Positions 56,079-63,759 of a stretch of DNA of 64,000 nt are shown here, piece after piece. The translations under genes and the position numbers were made by a program. The notes below the pieces were generated by a model, which was given only the letters and a program-made list of their open reading frames with translations, was not told where the DNA came from and made no database searches. Positions within the stretch are counted from its first letter, which is position 1, and every line of letters begins with the position of its first letter. This DNA is from Rhodoferax saidenbachensis (lineage in GTDB: Bacteria; Pseudomonadota; Gammaproteobacteria; Burkholderiales; Burkholderiaceae_C), in the NCBI RefSeq assembly GCF_001955715.1, contig NZ_CP019239.1, forward strand, positions 2,976,001 to 3,040,000, read 5' to 3'.

Positions 56079-56687
56079 CTAGCCGCCAGTACACAACTGC
56101 TGCTCGCAAGGGATGCCGTCGTTGTCTCCATCCATCTCCATACCGGGGCAGTTCTTGAGGAAGCGCTTTGCTTCCTCGCACGACGTCATCTGAGAACAGT
56201 ACTTGCGCCCATCGCAGGTGAAGCTGGCGGGTGCCGGTTGTGGAGATTCAAACAGCGAAACAGGCGCAGGAGCAGATGTGGGGGGCTTCACTGCTTGCGC
56301 CGCAGCCTCCGTCTGCACCACCCGATTGGCGTATCGGCTGTAGGCAAACCATCCCACAGCCACGATCAGCGCAAGACTGATGAGGGTGCTGGCAAAGCTT
56401 GATTTATCGCTAGTGCGGGCAGAGCGTCCGGTGGCGAGTTTGGGCCTGTGCGCCGGTTCGTGCGGAGAGCTGCCAGGCCTGTGCACACGCACCGCACTTC
56501 TCTTGCCGCTGCGGTCGGGCTCCACCTCAAAGCTCAGCGACTCACCCTCGGCGGGTTGCAACCCATCGCGGGGGAACGCTGTGATGTGGACGAAGATGTC
56601 TTGCCCGCCATCATCGGCAACGACGAAGCCAAAGCCTCGTTCGGGATTCCACTTCTTTAGTTTGCCCGTATAGCGTGCTTGGCTCAT
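56079..56687 (-). CDS. Cold-shock domain protein with membrane helix and excalibur domain
   Basis: 202 residues. The N-terminal cold-shock domain (~5-70; KKWNPERGFGFVVADDGG, DIFVHITAF) keeps RNP1-type GFGFV. A single membrane helix (~105-125; TLISLALIVAVGWFAYS) is followed by an excalibur calcium-binding motif near the C-terminus (EMDGDNDGIPCEQQ) with Cys pairs. Such proteins probably bind RNA or DNA at the inner face and calcium outside; the role is not known. Confidence 0.85.
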   Translation of the reverse strand: MSQARYTGKLKKWNPERGFGFVVADDGGQDIFVHITAFPRDGLQPAEGESLSFEVEPDRSGKRSAVRVHRPGSSPHEPAHRPKLATGRSARTSDKSSFASTLISLALIVAVGWFAYSRYANRVVQTEAAAQAVKPPTSAPAPVSLFESPQPAPASFTCDGRKYCSQMTSCEEAKRFLKNCPGMEMDGDNDGIPCEQQLCTGG

Positions 56688-56891
56688 GTATCCGCTCCCT
56701 TGGCACGGGCGTCAGGCGCCGTGTTGTGTATTTGTTCATTGCATTCTAGGAGGTCATTGGGGCGGCTCCGATGCAACCCAAAGCATCTCAATGCGGTGCG
56801 TCGGCATAAGGGAATTCCCGCCCCTGTGAAACAAAGCGGCGGGCAGTTATGTCCCCATAATGCTTAAGAACTAAAGCGGCAAAAACCCTTG

Positions 56892-57710
56892 ATGCATTTC
56901 CCCCGAAACGTGTGGACCCGGTGGCTAGCGACTGTGTTGTTGGGCTCCACCAGTGTGGCCTGGGCTGCGCCTGTGTGCCCGGCCAGGCCGATCACGTTTG
57001 CGTTCTTCGAGAGCGGGCTGATGTACAGCGAGAAAACCAATGACGGCATCGACAAGGCGGTCATGGAGGAACTGGCGCGGCGCAGCAAGTGTGTCTTTGA
57101 GTTTTCGGTGCGTCCACGCGCGCGCATCTGGCTGGAACTGGAGCGTGGCGATCTGATGATGACGGGCAGCGCCATACGCACCGACGAGCGCGACGTCTAT
57201 GCCTGGGCTGTGAACTACTTCGGTCTGAAAGCCGAGGTGATGGTGCGCAGCGTGAACGGGCGTTTCCCCAAAACGAAAGAAGAGTTCCTGAAGGACGAGT
57301 CGCTGAAGTTTGCCGCGGCCCGCACCTTTGCGCACGGCGATGCGATGGACGCTTTCCTGGACGAGTTGCGCCAGCGCAACCGCGTGGTGGAGGTGCCCAT
57401 AACCTCGATGTACGAGATGCTGCAGATCAACCGCTTTGCCGCCATGCCGGTCTATCCGCTGGATGGTGTGTACCGGGCCAAACACGATGTCTCGCAGTAC
57501 AGCATTGCCAGCGACTGGTTCCCCACCGACAAAAGCGTGCCGCGGGCGATGCTGTTCGCCAAGAAACACTTCACCCGCCCCCAGGTGCAGGAATGGCGCA
57601 CGCTGCTACAGCAAATGCGAGACGACGGCACGCTGCGCAAGATCTACACCCAGTACGCGGGTAAGGACACAGCGGACAAGCTGATGCAGTTTGCGCCAGA
57701 CGTGCTCTGA
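56892..57710 (+). CDS. Periplasmic substrate-binding protein, family 3-like
   Basis: About 272 residues from ATG 56892 (TTG at 56889 is adjacent). A signal peptide (NVWTRWLATVLLGSTSVAWA) precedes PVCPARPITFAFFESGLMYS. It has the type-2 binding fold with ELERGDLMMTGSAIRTDERD. No permease or ATPase gene lies nearby. It may sense or bind amino acids or redox-active compounds. The gap from 56688 to 56891 shows no clear promoter. Confidence 0.82.
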   Translation: MHFPRNVWTRWLATVLLGSTSVAWAAPVCPARPITFAFFESGLMYSEKTNDGIDKAVMEELARRSKCVFEFSVRPRARIWLELERGDLMMTGSAIRTDERDVYAWAVNYFGLKAEVMVRSVNGRFPKTKEEFLKDESLKFAAARTFAHGDAMDAFLDELRQRNRVVEVPITSMYEMLQINRFAAMPVYPLDGVYRAKHDVSQYSIASDWFPTDKSVPRAMLFAKKHFTRPQVQEWRTLLQQMRDDGTLRKIYTQYAGKDTADKLMQFAPDVL

Positions 57711-57742
57711 AGCGACAGGCCCGCTGCCGCACGGCACATCAT

Positions 57743-57798
57743 TTACTATAGATTTAATAGCTGCTTGCGCATATTCCACGCGGGTTGCAGGTAATTTG
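57743..57798 (+). repeat. Repeat A copy 13 (intergenic)
   Basis: ACTATAGATTTAATAGC, TGCTTGCGCATATTCCACG and CGGGTTGCAGGTAATTTG. It lies between the binding-protein gene and trxC. Confidence 0.7.
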
Positions 57799-57856
57799 CG
57801 CTTGAAATAGAGGCTGCACACTTGCAAACCGCCCCGCCCGCCACCATCTGGATCGG

Positions 57857-58297
57857 ATGAGCGAAGCCCTGCACATCGTCTGCCCCCATTGCCACACCAC
57901 CAACCGCGTGCGCGCCGACCAGCTCGGCAGTGCGCCCGATTGCGGAAGCTGCAAGCAGCCGCTGTTCACCGGCAAGCCGGTGGACCTGGACGTGGCGGCG
58001 TTTGACAAACACCTGCAACGCAACCATATACCGCTGCTGGTGGACTTCTGGGCGCCGTGGTGCGGGCCGTGCCGCCAGATGGCGCCGCATTATGTGCAGG
58101 CCACGGGCCAACTGGAGCCGCGCGTGCGCGTGGCCAAAGTGGACACCGAGGCGCAGCAGGCGCTGGGCACGCGCTACCAGATACGCAGCATTCCCACGCT
58201 GGCCCTGTTTGTGGGTGGCCGCGAGGTCGCCCGCCAGGCGGGTGCCATGGGTGCCAGCGACATCGTGCGCTGGGTGCAGCAACACACACCGCGCTGA
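57857..58297 (+). CDS. trxC: Thioredoxin 2 with N-terminal zinc finger
   Basis: 146 residues. The N-terminal zinc-binding cysteines are in IVCPHCHTTN and DCGSCKQP, then the thioredoxin fold with active site FWAPWCGPCRQM (CGPC) and cis-Pro SIPTLALF. This is the TrxC layout: a cytoplasmic disulphide reductase with a redox-responsive Zn finger. Followed after 141 bp by an Old Yellow Enzyme gene, in a redox-themed neighbourhood. Confidence 0.94.
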   Translation: MSEALHIVCPHCHTTNRVRADQLGSAPDCGSCKQPLFTGKPVDLDVAAFDKHLQRNHIPLLVDFWAPWCGPCRQMAPHYVQATGQLEPRVRVAKVDTEAQQALGTRYQIRSIPTLALFVGGREVARQAGAMGASDIVRWVQQHTPR

Positions 58298-58438
58298 AAC
58301 GTTTAATGCAGGCCCTTGTCATTAGGCTATACCGTACTTTGCAGTAACCCTGCCGGGGACCATGTATTCACCGGCTGCTACCTTCACCCCCATTCCCCTC
58401 CCCTCTCCTTCTTTTAACCAACCTGAGCTTTCAACACC

Positions 58439-59500
58439 ATGTTATTCACACCCATCCAAGCCGGCGCCGTCAACCTGCCCAACCGCATCCTGCTGGCGCC
58501 GCTCACGCGTGCACGTGCAGACGCGGGCCATCTGCCCAATGACCTGATGGCCGAGTACTACAGCCAGCGCGCCACCGGCGGCCTGCTGATTACCGAGTGC
58601 ACCATGGTGGCGCCCGGTACGTCGGCCTTCATCAACGAACCCGGCATCTACAACGAAGCGCAGATCAGCGCCTGGAAGAAGGTGACCGACGCCGTGCACG
58701 CCAAGGGCGGACGCATCTTCATGCAGATCTGGCACGCCGGCCGCGCCGCACACCCCGATATGAACGAAGGTGTGGAGACCGTCTCCAGCTCCGCCACCGC
58801 CATTGAAGGCGAAACCCATACGCCCAAGGGCAAGGTTGCCCAGGCCGTGCCACGTGCGCTGACCACCGACGAAATCACCGCCGTCGTGGCGGCCTACGCG
58901 CAGGGCGCGAAGAACGCGATTGCTGCCGGTTTTGACGGCGTGGAAGTGCACGGCGCCAATGGTTACCTGATCGACCAGTTCCTGCGTGACACCCCCAACC
59001 AGCGTACCGACGGCTACGGCGGATCGCTGGAGAACCGCGCACGTTTCCTGTTTGAAGTGCTGACCGCCGTGACCGCCGCCATTGGTGCGGACAAGGTGGG
59101 CCTGCGCCTGTCGCCACTGAACAGCTACAACAGCATGAAGGACAGCGACCCACTGGCGCTGATCACCTTCCTGGCCGACAAGCTCAATGCATTCAAGCTG
59201 GCCTACCTGCACGTGATGCGCGCTGACTTCTTTGGCGTGCAAAAGGGCGACGTGCTGGCGATTGCCCGCGAGAAATACAAGGGCGTGCTGGTCGGCAACA
59301 TGGGCTACAGCGCCGACGAAGCCGAAGCGGCAATCGCTGCAGGCAAGCTGGACGCTGTGGCCTTTGGCACTGCCTTCCTGGCCAACCCGGACCTGCCTGC
59401 ACGTATCAAGACCAAAGCCGCGCTGAACAAGCCGGATGCGGAAACCTTCTACACACCGGGCGCCAAGGGTTACACCGACTACCCCGCACTGGCTGCGTAA
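58439..59500 (+). CDS. Old Yellow Enzyme-family alkene reductase
   Basis: 353 residues. FMN-binding barrel with NRILLAPLTRARADAGHLPN at the start, EVHGANGYLIDQFLRDTPNQ (substrate His/Asn pair) and RTDGYGGSLENRARF, then VLVGNMGY and VAFGTAFLANPDLP at the phosphate site. It reduces activated C=C bonds and nitro compounds using NADPH, like NemA. A stem-loop and palindrome follow its stop. Confidence 0.94.
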   Translation: MLFTPIQAGAVNLPNRILLAPLTRARADAGHLPNDLMAEYYSQRATGGLLITECTMVAPGTSAFINEPGIYNEAQISAWKKVTDAVHAKGGRIFMQIWHAGRAAHPDMNEGVETVSSSATAIEGETHTPKGKVAQAVPRALTTDEITAVVAAYAQGAKNAIAAGFDGVEVHGANGYLIDQFLRDTPNQRTDGYGGSLENRARFLFEVLTAVTAAIGADKVGLRLSPLNSYNSMKDSDPLALITFLADKLNAFKLAYLHVMRADFFGVQKGDVLAIAREKYKGVLVGNMGYSADEAEAAIAAGKLDAVAFGTAFLANPDLPARIKTKAALNKPDAETFYTPGAKGYTDYPALAA

Positions 59501-59520
59501 GCCTGGGCACGGGCGCCTTT

Positions 59521-59554
59521 GTCAGACAGGCACACGGGTGCTTGTCTGACAGAC
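59521..59554. promoter_or_regulatory. Stem-loop and GTCTGACAGAC palindrome
   Basis: GTCAGACAGGCAC and GTGCTTGTCTGAC (59521-59550) are near-perfect inverted arms, and GTCTGACAGAC (59544-59554) is a perfect palindrome. It sits between the OYE gene and the small gene at 59603. The same palindrome recurs at 61046-61056 before the paralogous small gene. Confidence 0.55.
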
Positions 59555-59602
59555 GGCGGCGCCTGTTGGGCATGTAATGGACTTCAACCTCAGGAGCCCA
59601 CC

Positions 59603-59818
59603 ATGACCCAACATGCCACCGTGACTGCCCGCGTAACCTACCGCCCCGGAGACGGCGCGCCGCTGGTCATCCCCAAAGGCCCGGTCGAAGTCGACCTCGC
59701 ACCCGACAGCGCCACGCTGAGCTGGACCGCCGACAACGGCGCCGCCGGCCTCACGGCCATCCCGCTCACGCAGTTCAAGAAATACGTGCAGGACAAGAAG
59801 ATCCGGCTGGACAGCTAA
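59603..59818 (+). CDS. Small conserved protein, paralogue 1
   Basis: 71 residues, starting MTQHATVTARVTYRPGDGAP after CAGGAG. The core VEVDLAPDSATLSW and NGAAGLTAIP recurs in 61139-61351 (about 60 percent identity by eye). No signal or membrane segment. The function is unknown. Its stop abuts that of the convergent quinone reductase with no gap. Upstream palindrome suggests joint control with the paralogue. Confidence 0.75.
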   Translation: MTQHATVTARVTYRPGDGAPLVIPKGPVEVDLAPDSATLSWTADNGAAGLTAIPLTQFKKYVQDKKIRLDS

Positions 59819-60424
59819 CTAGCCCGCGTGCGGCAGTGACGCCGCCAGCGTACGCGCCTTGTGCAACCACTTCTCGCGCTGTTCAGGCGTGGAGTGAATG
59901 ACTGGCCCCAGCATCAAGGTCTTGACCGGTCGAATGCCGCAAAACGCCAGCGTGGCCTTGTTCATCTGGTGAATAGCTGGCATGCGGTAGACCCAGCGGA
60001 AATACCAGGGCGGCGTGTCCATGGGCACCAGCAGGTGCGCAGTGCGCCCTTTGAGCAAGGGCACCGGGAACGCAGATCCCTTGTTGAATTGGTAGGCCCA
60101 GCCCGAGACAAAGGCGCGGTCCAGAAAACCCTTGAGCAACGCAGGCACACTGCCCCACCACACCGGAAACACCCAGGCAATGTGCTGCGCCCATGCGATG
60201 CTGTCTTGCGCAGCGCGCAGGTCGGGCTCCAGCGCCTGGTGGTGCGGGTTGCTGCCGTGCAGGGTGGCATCGAACTGCAGATCGGCCAGGCGCAACACGC
60301 GAACGTGGTGGCCAGCGGCCTCTGCCGCCTCTGCATAGGTGTCGGCCAATGCCGCGCTGAAGCTGGTGTTGGACGGATGGCCCAGAATGACGAGTATGTT
60401 TTGCGGCGCAGTGCGAGAAGGCAT
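59819..60424 (-). CDS. Flavodoxin-fold NAD(P)H quinone reductase
   Basis: 201 residues. VILGHPSNTSFSAAL near the N-terminus is the FMN phosphate loop of the MdaB/KefF/NQO1 family; VFPVWWGSVPALLKGFLDR and LVPMDTPPWYF are the flavin and quinone contacts. It reduces quinones by two electrons. A MerR-type promoter (60454-60484) lies directly upstream, next to a merR-like gene. Confidence 0.88.
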   Translation of the reverse strand: MPSRTAPQNILVILGHPSNTSFSAALADTYAEAAEAAGHHVRVLRLADLQFDATLHGSNPHHQALEPDLRAAQDSIAWAQHIAWVFPVWWGSVPALLKGFLDRAFVSGWAYQFNKGSAFPVPLLKGRTAHLLVPMDTPPWYFRWVYRMPAIHQMNKATLAFCGIRPVKTLMLGPVIHSTPEQREKWLHKARTLAASLPHAG

Positions 60425-60453
60425 GAAGAGGCTTGTTGGGTTGAGAAGCCCTC

Positions 60454-60484
60454 ACCTTAAGTCTGCCCCCAAGGGCAGAGTCAA
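60454..60484 (-). promoter_or_regulatory. MerR-type promoter with 19-bp spacer and dyad
   Basis: On the minus strand TTGACT (-35, 60479-60484) and TAAGGT (-10, 60454-60459) are 19 bp apart. Between them lies a dyad, CTCTGCCC-TTGG-GGGCAGAC. The overlong spacer with a centred dyad is the hallmark of MerR-activated promoters. It drives the quinone reductase; its -35 end overlaps the stop of the merR-like gene. Confidence 0.75.
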
Positions 60485-60834
60485 GCCACTTCTGCGCAGG
60501 CGCGTATCTCGATGTTGATTTCCTGCAACTGCACATCAAGCTGCTGCAGCCGCACGATCTCTTCTGCAATATGGACGCGGCGCTGTTCCACCTGGTCGGC
60601 CAGCGTGGCCCAGTGGGGCTCCATCCGGTTGCCCTGCATGGACGGCACCACATCAGCCAATTTGAAGCCCATGGCCTGCGCCTGTTTGATGAGTCGTACC
60701 TGCGTGACGTGCTGTTCGGTGTAGATGCGGTAGGCCCCCATGCGGGTCACGCGGCCCAGCAGGCCCATGGCTTCGTAGAGGCGAATGGCTTTGGGCGTCG
60801 CGCCCGCGCGTTTGGCTAACTCACCGATATACAC
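60481..60834 (-). CDS. MerR-family transcriptional regulator
   Basis: 117 residues. The N-terminal winged helix (IGELAKRAGATPKAIRLYEA, MGLLGRVTRMGAYRIY) is followed by a dimerisation coiled coil with ADQVEQRRVHIAEEIVRLQQ. No Cys metal-binding motif is seen, so it probably senses a small redox or quinone-like compound rather than a metal. It should act on the 19-bp-spaced promoter between it and the quinone reductase gene. Confidence 0.88.
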   Translation of the reverse strand: MYIGELAKRAGATPKAIRLYEAMGLLGRVTRMGAYRIYTEQHVTQVRLIKQAQAMGFKLADVVPSMQGNRMEPHWATLADQVEQRRVHIAEEIVRLQQLDVQLQEINIEIRACAEVA

Positions 60835-60910
60835 ACGTGTTCCTTTGGGCCATGAATGTGAGCCCTTGCTGCGACTTTAGCGGGTTCTACACGCTACTTA
60901 TCCAACAAGG

Positions 60911-60970
60911 AATTGCTACTCTTTTGATAGCTGCTTACGCATATTCCATAAGGGCTGCAGGCCTATTTTT
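60911..60970 (+). repeat. Repeat A copy 14 (intergenic)
   Basis: TTGCTACTCTTTTGATAGC, TGCTTACGCATATTCCATA and AGGGCTGCAGGCCTATTT. It lies between the divergent merR-like gene and the small gene at 61139. Confidence 0.75.
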
Positions 60971-61045
60971 ATGCAAATAACCGTATCAAGCCGAGGGATA
61001 AGAACGGTTGACTGGTGCACTCGAAAATTTTGTAAACGGGAAGTT

Positions 61046-61056
61046 GTCTGACAGAC
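61046..61056. promoter_or_regulatory. GTCTGACAGAC palindrome upstream of small gene 2
   Basis: Perfect 11-bp palindrome (GTCTG-A-CAGAC) about 83 bp before ATG 61139, identical to that before the paralogous gene at 59603. Shared position and sequence support a common operator; the regulator is not identified. Confidence 0.5.
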
Positions 61057-61138
61057 AGCCGTGCGCAACGCGGGTGAAATGGAACTCCGTAGCGCCACAG
61101 CGCCCCCTTGAACCTTTATCACTTTTGAGGAGCACGCC

Positions 61139-61351
61139 ATGTCACAACAAGCAACCGTTACCGACCACGTGACCTACCGCCCCGGAGAGGGCGCCCTGCA
61201 GGAAATACCGCCCGGCCCGGTGGAGGTGGATATCGCACCCGACAGTGCCACGCTGAGCTGGAAAGAAGACAACGGCGCAGCCGGTCTGACGGCCATACCG
61301 ATCACGGAGTTCATCGACTACGTGCACGACCACAAGATTGAACTGGAGTAA
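61139..61351 (+). CDS. Small conserved protein, paralogue 2
   Basis: 70 residues starting MSQQATVTDHVTYRPGEGAL after GAGGAG. The core VEVDIAPDSATLSW and NGAAGLTAIP matches the product of 59603-59818. It is followed after 8 bp by a YbdK-type ligase gene, suggesting joint expression. Function unknown; both copies are acidic. Confidence 0.78.
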   Translation: MSQQATVTDHVTYRPGEGALQEIPPGPVEVDIAPDSATLSWKEDNGAAGLTAIPITEFIDYVHDHKIELE

Positions 61352-61359
61352 CAGCGCCC

Positions 61360-62508
61360 ATGCAGTTCGCACAATCCGACGCCCTGACCATGGGCATGGA
61401 GCTGGAGTTTCAGATCATCGATACCCAGACCGGGCTGCTGTCGCCGTCCAGTCTGGCGTTTCGCAACGTGCTGGAGTGCAGGGACAACGCCGAGCGTTTT
61501 GCGCTGGAGGCGACGCTGTCCACCATTGAGTTGAATTCGTCCGTGCACAGCAGCATAGACGCCATGGAAGACGAGATCGTGGCGTTGACCCAGTCGCTGC
61601 GCGACATTGCGCAGCCCATGGGGCTGGACATCCGCGGTGGCGGCACGCAGCTCACGCAGTTCTGGAACGAACACACCATGGCACCCACGCCGCGCGCGTC
61701 GGAGTTGGAGAGCAAGTTCGGCTTTTTGCCCAAACGTTTTTCCACCTACGGCATGCATGTACACATTGGTGTGCCCAGTGCCGACGAGGCCATCGTGCTG
61801 GGCAATGCGCTGCAAGCGACGGTGCCGTTGTTTATTGCGCTCTCTGCCGCGTCACCCTTCCTGCAACTGGCGGACACGGGCTTTTGTGCCTCGCGCCCGC
61901 TGGAGTCGCTGCTGTACCCGCACGGTGGCAGCATGCCGCGCATGAAAAACTGGCTGGAGTTTGAGCTGGCCACCGCCGAGATTTTCTCCACCCGGCTGGC
62001 CTCCTCGCTCAAGGACGTGTACTGGGATGTGCGGCCCAAGCCCGAGTTCGGCACCGTGGAAGTGCGCGTGTTTGACACCCCGCTGTCCGTGCACAAGGCC
62101 GTGGCGCTGGCCGCGTTCACCCGTGGCTGCGCTGATCTCGTGCTGCGTGGAGAACTAAAGCTGCCACCCGACGCGACGCCGCCCACCGCAGAACGGGTGA
62201 GCCGCTTTCTGGCCTGCCGCGATGGCATGGACGCCACGCTCTACAACCCGTTCAGCATGACATGGATGCCGGTGCGGCAATGGCTCGGTGAGCTGGTGGA
62301 CAGGATCGCGCATACGCCCGTGTCCGAATCCGACCTGCAACACATCCACGCCCTGCAAGCGCACTGCGATACCGTACAGGACTGCGCAGTGATGCGCCAG
62401 GTGCGTGCAGACACCGTGGCCAACGACAACCCCAACGGCGATGTGATGCACGGTCTGGCAGAAAACTCGCGCGTGCTCAGCGAGCGGCTTTTCACGCCGC
62501 TGCATTAA
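61360..62508 (+). CDS. YbdK-type carboxylate-amine ligase (GCS2 family)
   Basis: 382 residues. MGMELEFQIID near the N-terminus is the metal-binding start of the glutamate-cysteine ligase 2 family; STIELNSSVH, GGGTQLTQFWNE and TYGMHVHIGVPSADEAI carry the expected metal and substrate residues. YbdK proteins can form gamma-glutamylcysteine weakly, but the true amine substrate is unsure. Start 8 bp after the small gene, so probably co-transcribed. Confidence 0.88.
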   Translation: MQFAQSDALTMGMELEFQIIDTQTGLLSPSSLAFRNVLECRDNAERFALEATLSTIELNSSVHSSIDAMEDEIVALTQSLRDIAQPMGLDIRGGGTQLTQFWNEHTMAPTPRASELESKFGFLPKRFSTYGMHVHIGVPSADEAIVLGNALQATVPLFIALSAASPFLQLADTGFCASRPLESLLYPHGGSMPRMKNWLEFELATAEIFSTRLASSLKDVYWDVRPKPEFGTVEVRVFDTPLSVHKAVALAAFTRGCADLVLRGELKLPPDATPPTAERVSRFLACRDGMDATLYNPFSMTWMPVRQWLGELVDRIAHTPVSESDLQHIHALQAHCDTVQDCAVMRQVRADTVANDNPNGDVMHGLAENSRVLSERLFTPLH

Positions 62509-62512
62509 TGCG

Positions 62513-63259
62513 TTAGCTCTTGGAGGTGGCGGCCTTGCGGCGTACGTGCAGGTGCGTCTGCATCGCATCGCCCTCGCCCGATTTCACTTCCTTGACTTCC
62601 AGGTACGCGGCCTGCTGGCGGATCAGTTCGCCAAGCTTGGAGACACCGTAGTTGCGCGGGTCAAAAGCGGGATTGCTGCGGGTAATCTGGCTACCCAGCG
62701 CTGAGAGTGTGGTCCAGCCATCCTCACGCGCGATGGCGTTCAGCGCGTTGAGCAGCATGGGCTTGAGCTTGGGCAGCTCGGCCACGGGCTCGTGGCCGAG
62801 CTTGGCTTCTTCAGGCTCGTTGCGCAAAATTTCGGTGTAGATGAACTTGTCACATGCGGCCACAAAGGGCTCAGGTGTTTTGCGTTCGCCAAAACCGTAG
62901 ACCACCAACCCCGCCTCGCGGATGCGGGTGGCCAGGCGGGTGAAATCGCTGTCACTGCTAACGAGACAAAAGCCATCCACGCTGCCGGTGTGCAGCACGT
63001 CCATGGCGTCGATGATGAGGGCGGAGTCGGTGGCGTTTTTGCCACTGGTGTAGCTGAACTGCTGTATGGGCTGGATAGCCATGGTGTGCAGCACCTCTTT
63101 CCAACCCTTGAGGTTGGTCGTGGTCCAGTCGCCATAGGCGCGCTTGATGGTGGCGGTGCCATAACGCGACACCTCGGCCAGCAGTTCTTGAATGACAGAA
63201 GCCTGTGCGTTGTCTGCGTCGATGAGGACAGCGAGCTTCTGGTTGGTATTGGTAGCCAT
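62513..63259 (-). CDS. NYN-domain protein with C-terminal OST-HTH/LOTUS domain
   Basis: 248 residues. The NYN (PIN-like) nuclease domain (~8-150) has LAVLIDADNAQ, YTSGKNATDSALIIDAMD and LVSSDSDFTRLATRIR, with Asp residues placed as in metal-dependent RNases. The C-terminal OST-HTH domain (~175-240; LLNALNAIAREDGWTTLSAL) probably binds RNA. A LabA/DUF88-type RNase role is likely. Its stop is 5 bp after the convergent ligase stop. GGGAGG precedes the ATG. Confidence 0.88.
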   Translation of the reverse strand: MATNTNQKLAVLIDADNAQASVIQELLAEVSRYGTATIKRAYGDWTTTNLKGWKEVLHTMAIQPIQQFSYTSGKNATDSALIIDAMDVLHTGSVDGFCLVSSDSDFTRLATRIREAGLVVYGFGERKTPEPFVAACDKFIYTEILRNEPEEAKLGHEPVAELPKLKPMLLNALNAIAREDGWTTLSALGSQITRSNPAFDPRNYGVSKLGELIRQQAAYLEVKEVKSGEGDAMQTHLHVRRKAATSKS

Positions 63260-63332
63260 GGCAACCTCCCCTGTAGTTGCACCATCGTACAGGGGCGGCA
63301 GCCGGCCCGGCTACCGGGGCTTCGGGACGGGT

Positions 63333-63608
63333 TTAGACCGCGCCGGATTCGTGGCGGTCAGCCGCGGCGAACAGGTCGCTGGCAAAGCCAGGGTCAGTGC
63401 GTTGGAAGGTGGACGCAAAGGCGCGCAGTTCTTCGGCTTCCTGAAATACGGTTTTGGCTTCCGCAGAGACGGCTGCTGGGGCGAAAGCGGTGAACCAGAT
63501 GGCAGAAACCAGATCCCGACCCGCCACCAACAAGGCGTGCACCGAGGCGCCCACGGTGGGTTGCTGTTTTTGGGGAAGGGAAAGTGCGTTCAAAGTGGTG
63601 CTGCTCAT
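63333..63608 (-). CDS. Hypothetical protein
   Basis: 91 residues. CAGGAG lies seven bases before ATG 63608. A hydrophobic middle (LVSAIWFTAFAPAAVSAEAK) and an acidic C-terminal half (FQEAEELRAFASTFQRTDPG) are seen; no family recognised. It shares a divergent, palindrome-bearing upstream region with the MBL-fold hydrolase gene. Confidence 0.6.
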   Translation of the reverse strand: MSSTTLNALSLPQKQQPTVGASVHALLVAGRDLVSAIWFTAFAPAAVSAEAKTVFQEAEELRAFASTFQRTDPGFASDLFAAADRHESGAV

Positions 63609-63648
63609 AGGGGACTCCTGTAAAACTCGGTCATGTTGCAGTGCAGTA

Positions 63649-63685
63649 TAGGGTAAACCCTAGATTCATTCAAGGGTTTACCCTA
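63649..63685. promoter_or_regulatory. Divergent operator with perfect 13-bp inverted repeats
   Basis: TAGGGTAAACCCT (63649-63661) and AGGGTTTACCCTA (63673-63685) are exact inverted arms with 11 bp between. Each arm is itself an AGGGT-NN-ACCCT dyad, so two sites for a dimeric repressor are likely. It lies between the hypothetical gene (minus) and the MBL-fold gene (plus). Confidence 0.7.
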
Positions 63686-63759
63686 ATAACCACAGTCCAT
63701 GTCTGCCATCAGCCTCAGACTTCTTCTGGACACAGAACTATTGCAAGAGAAAAACACCC

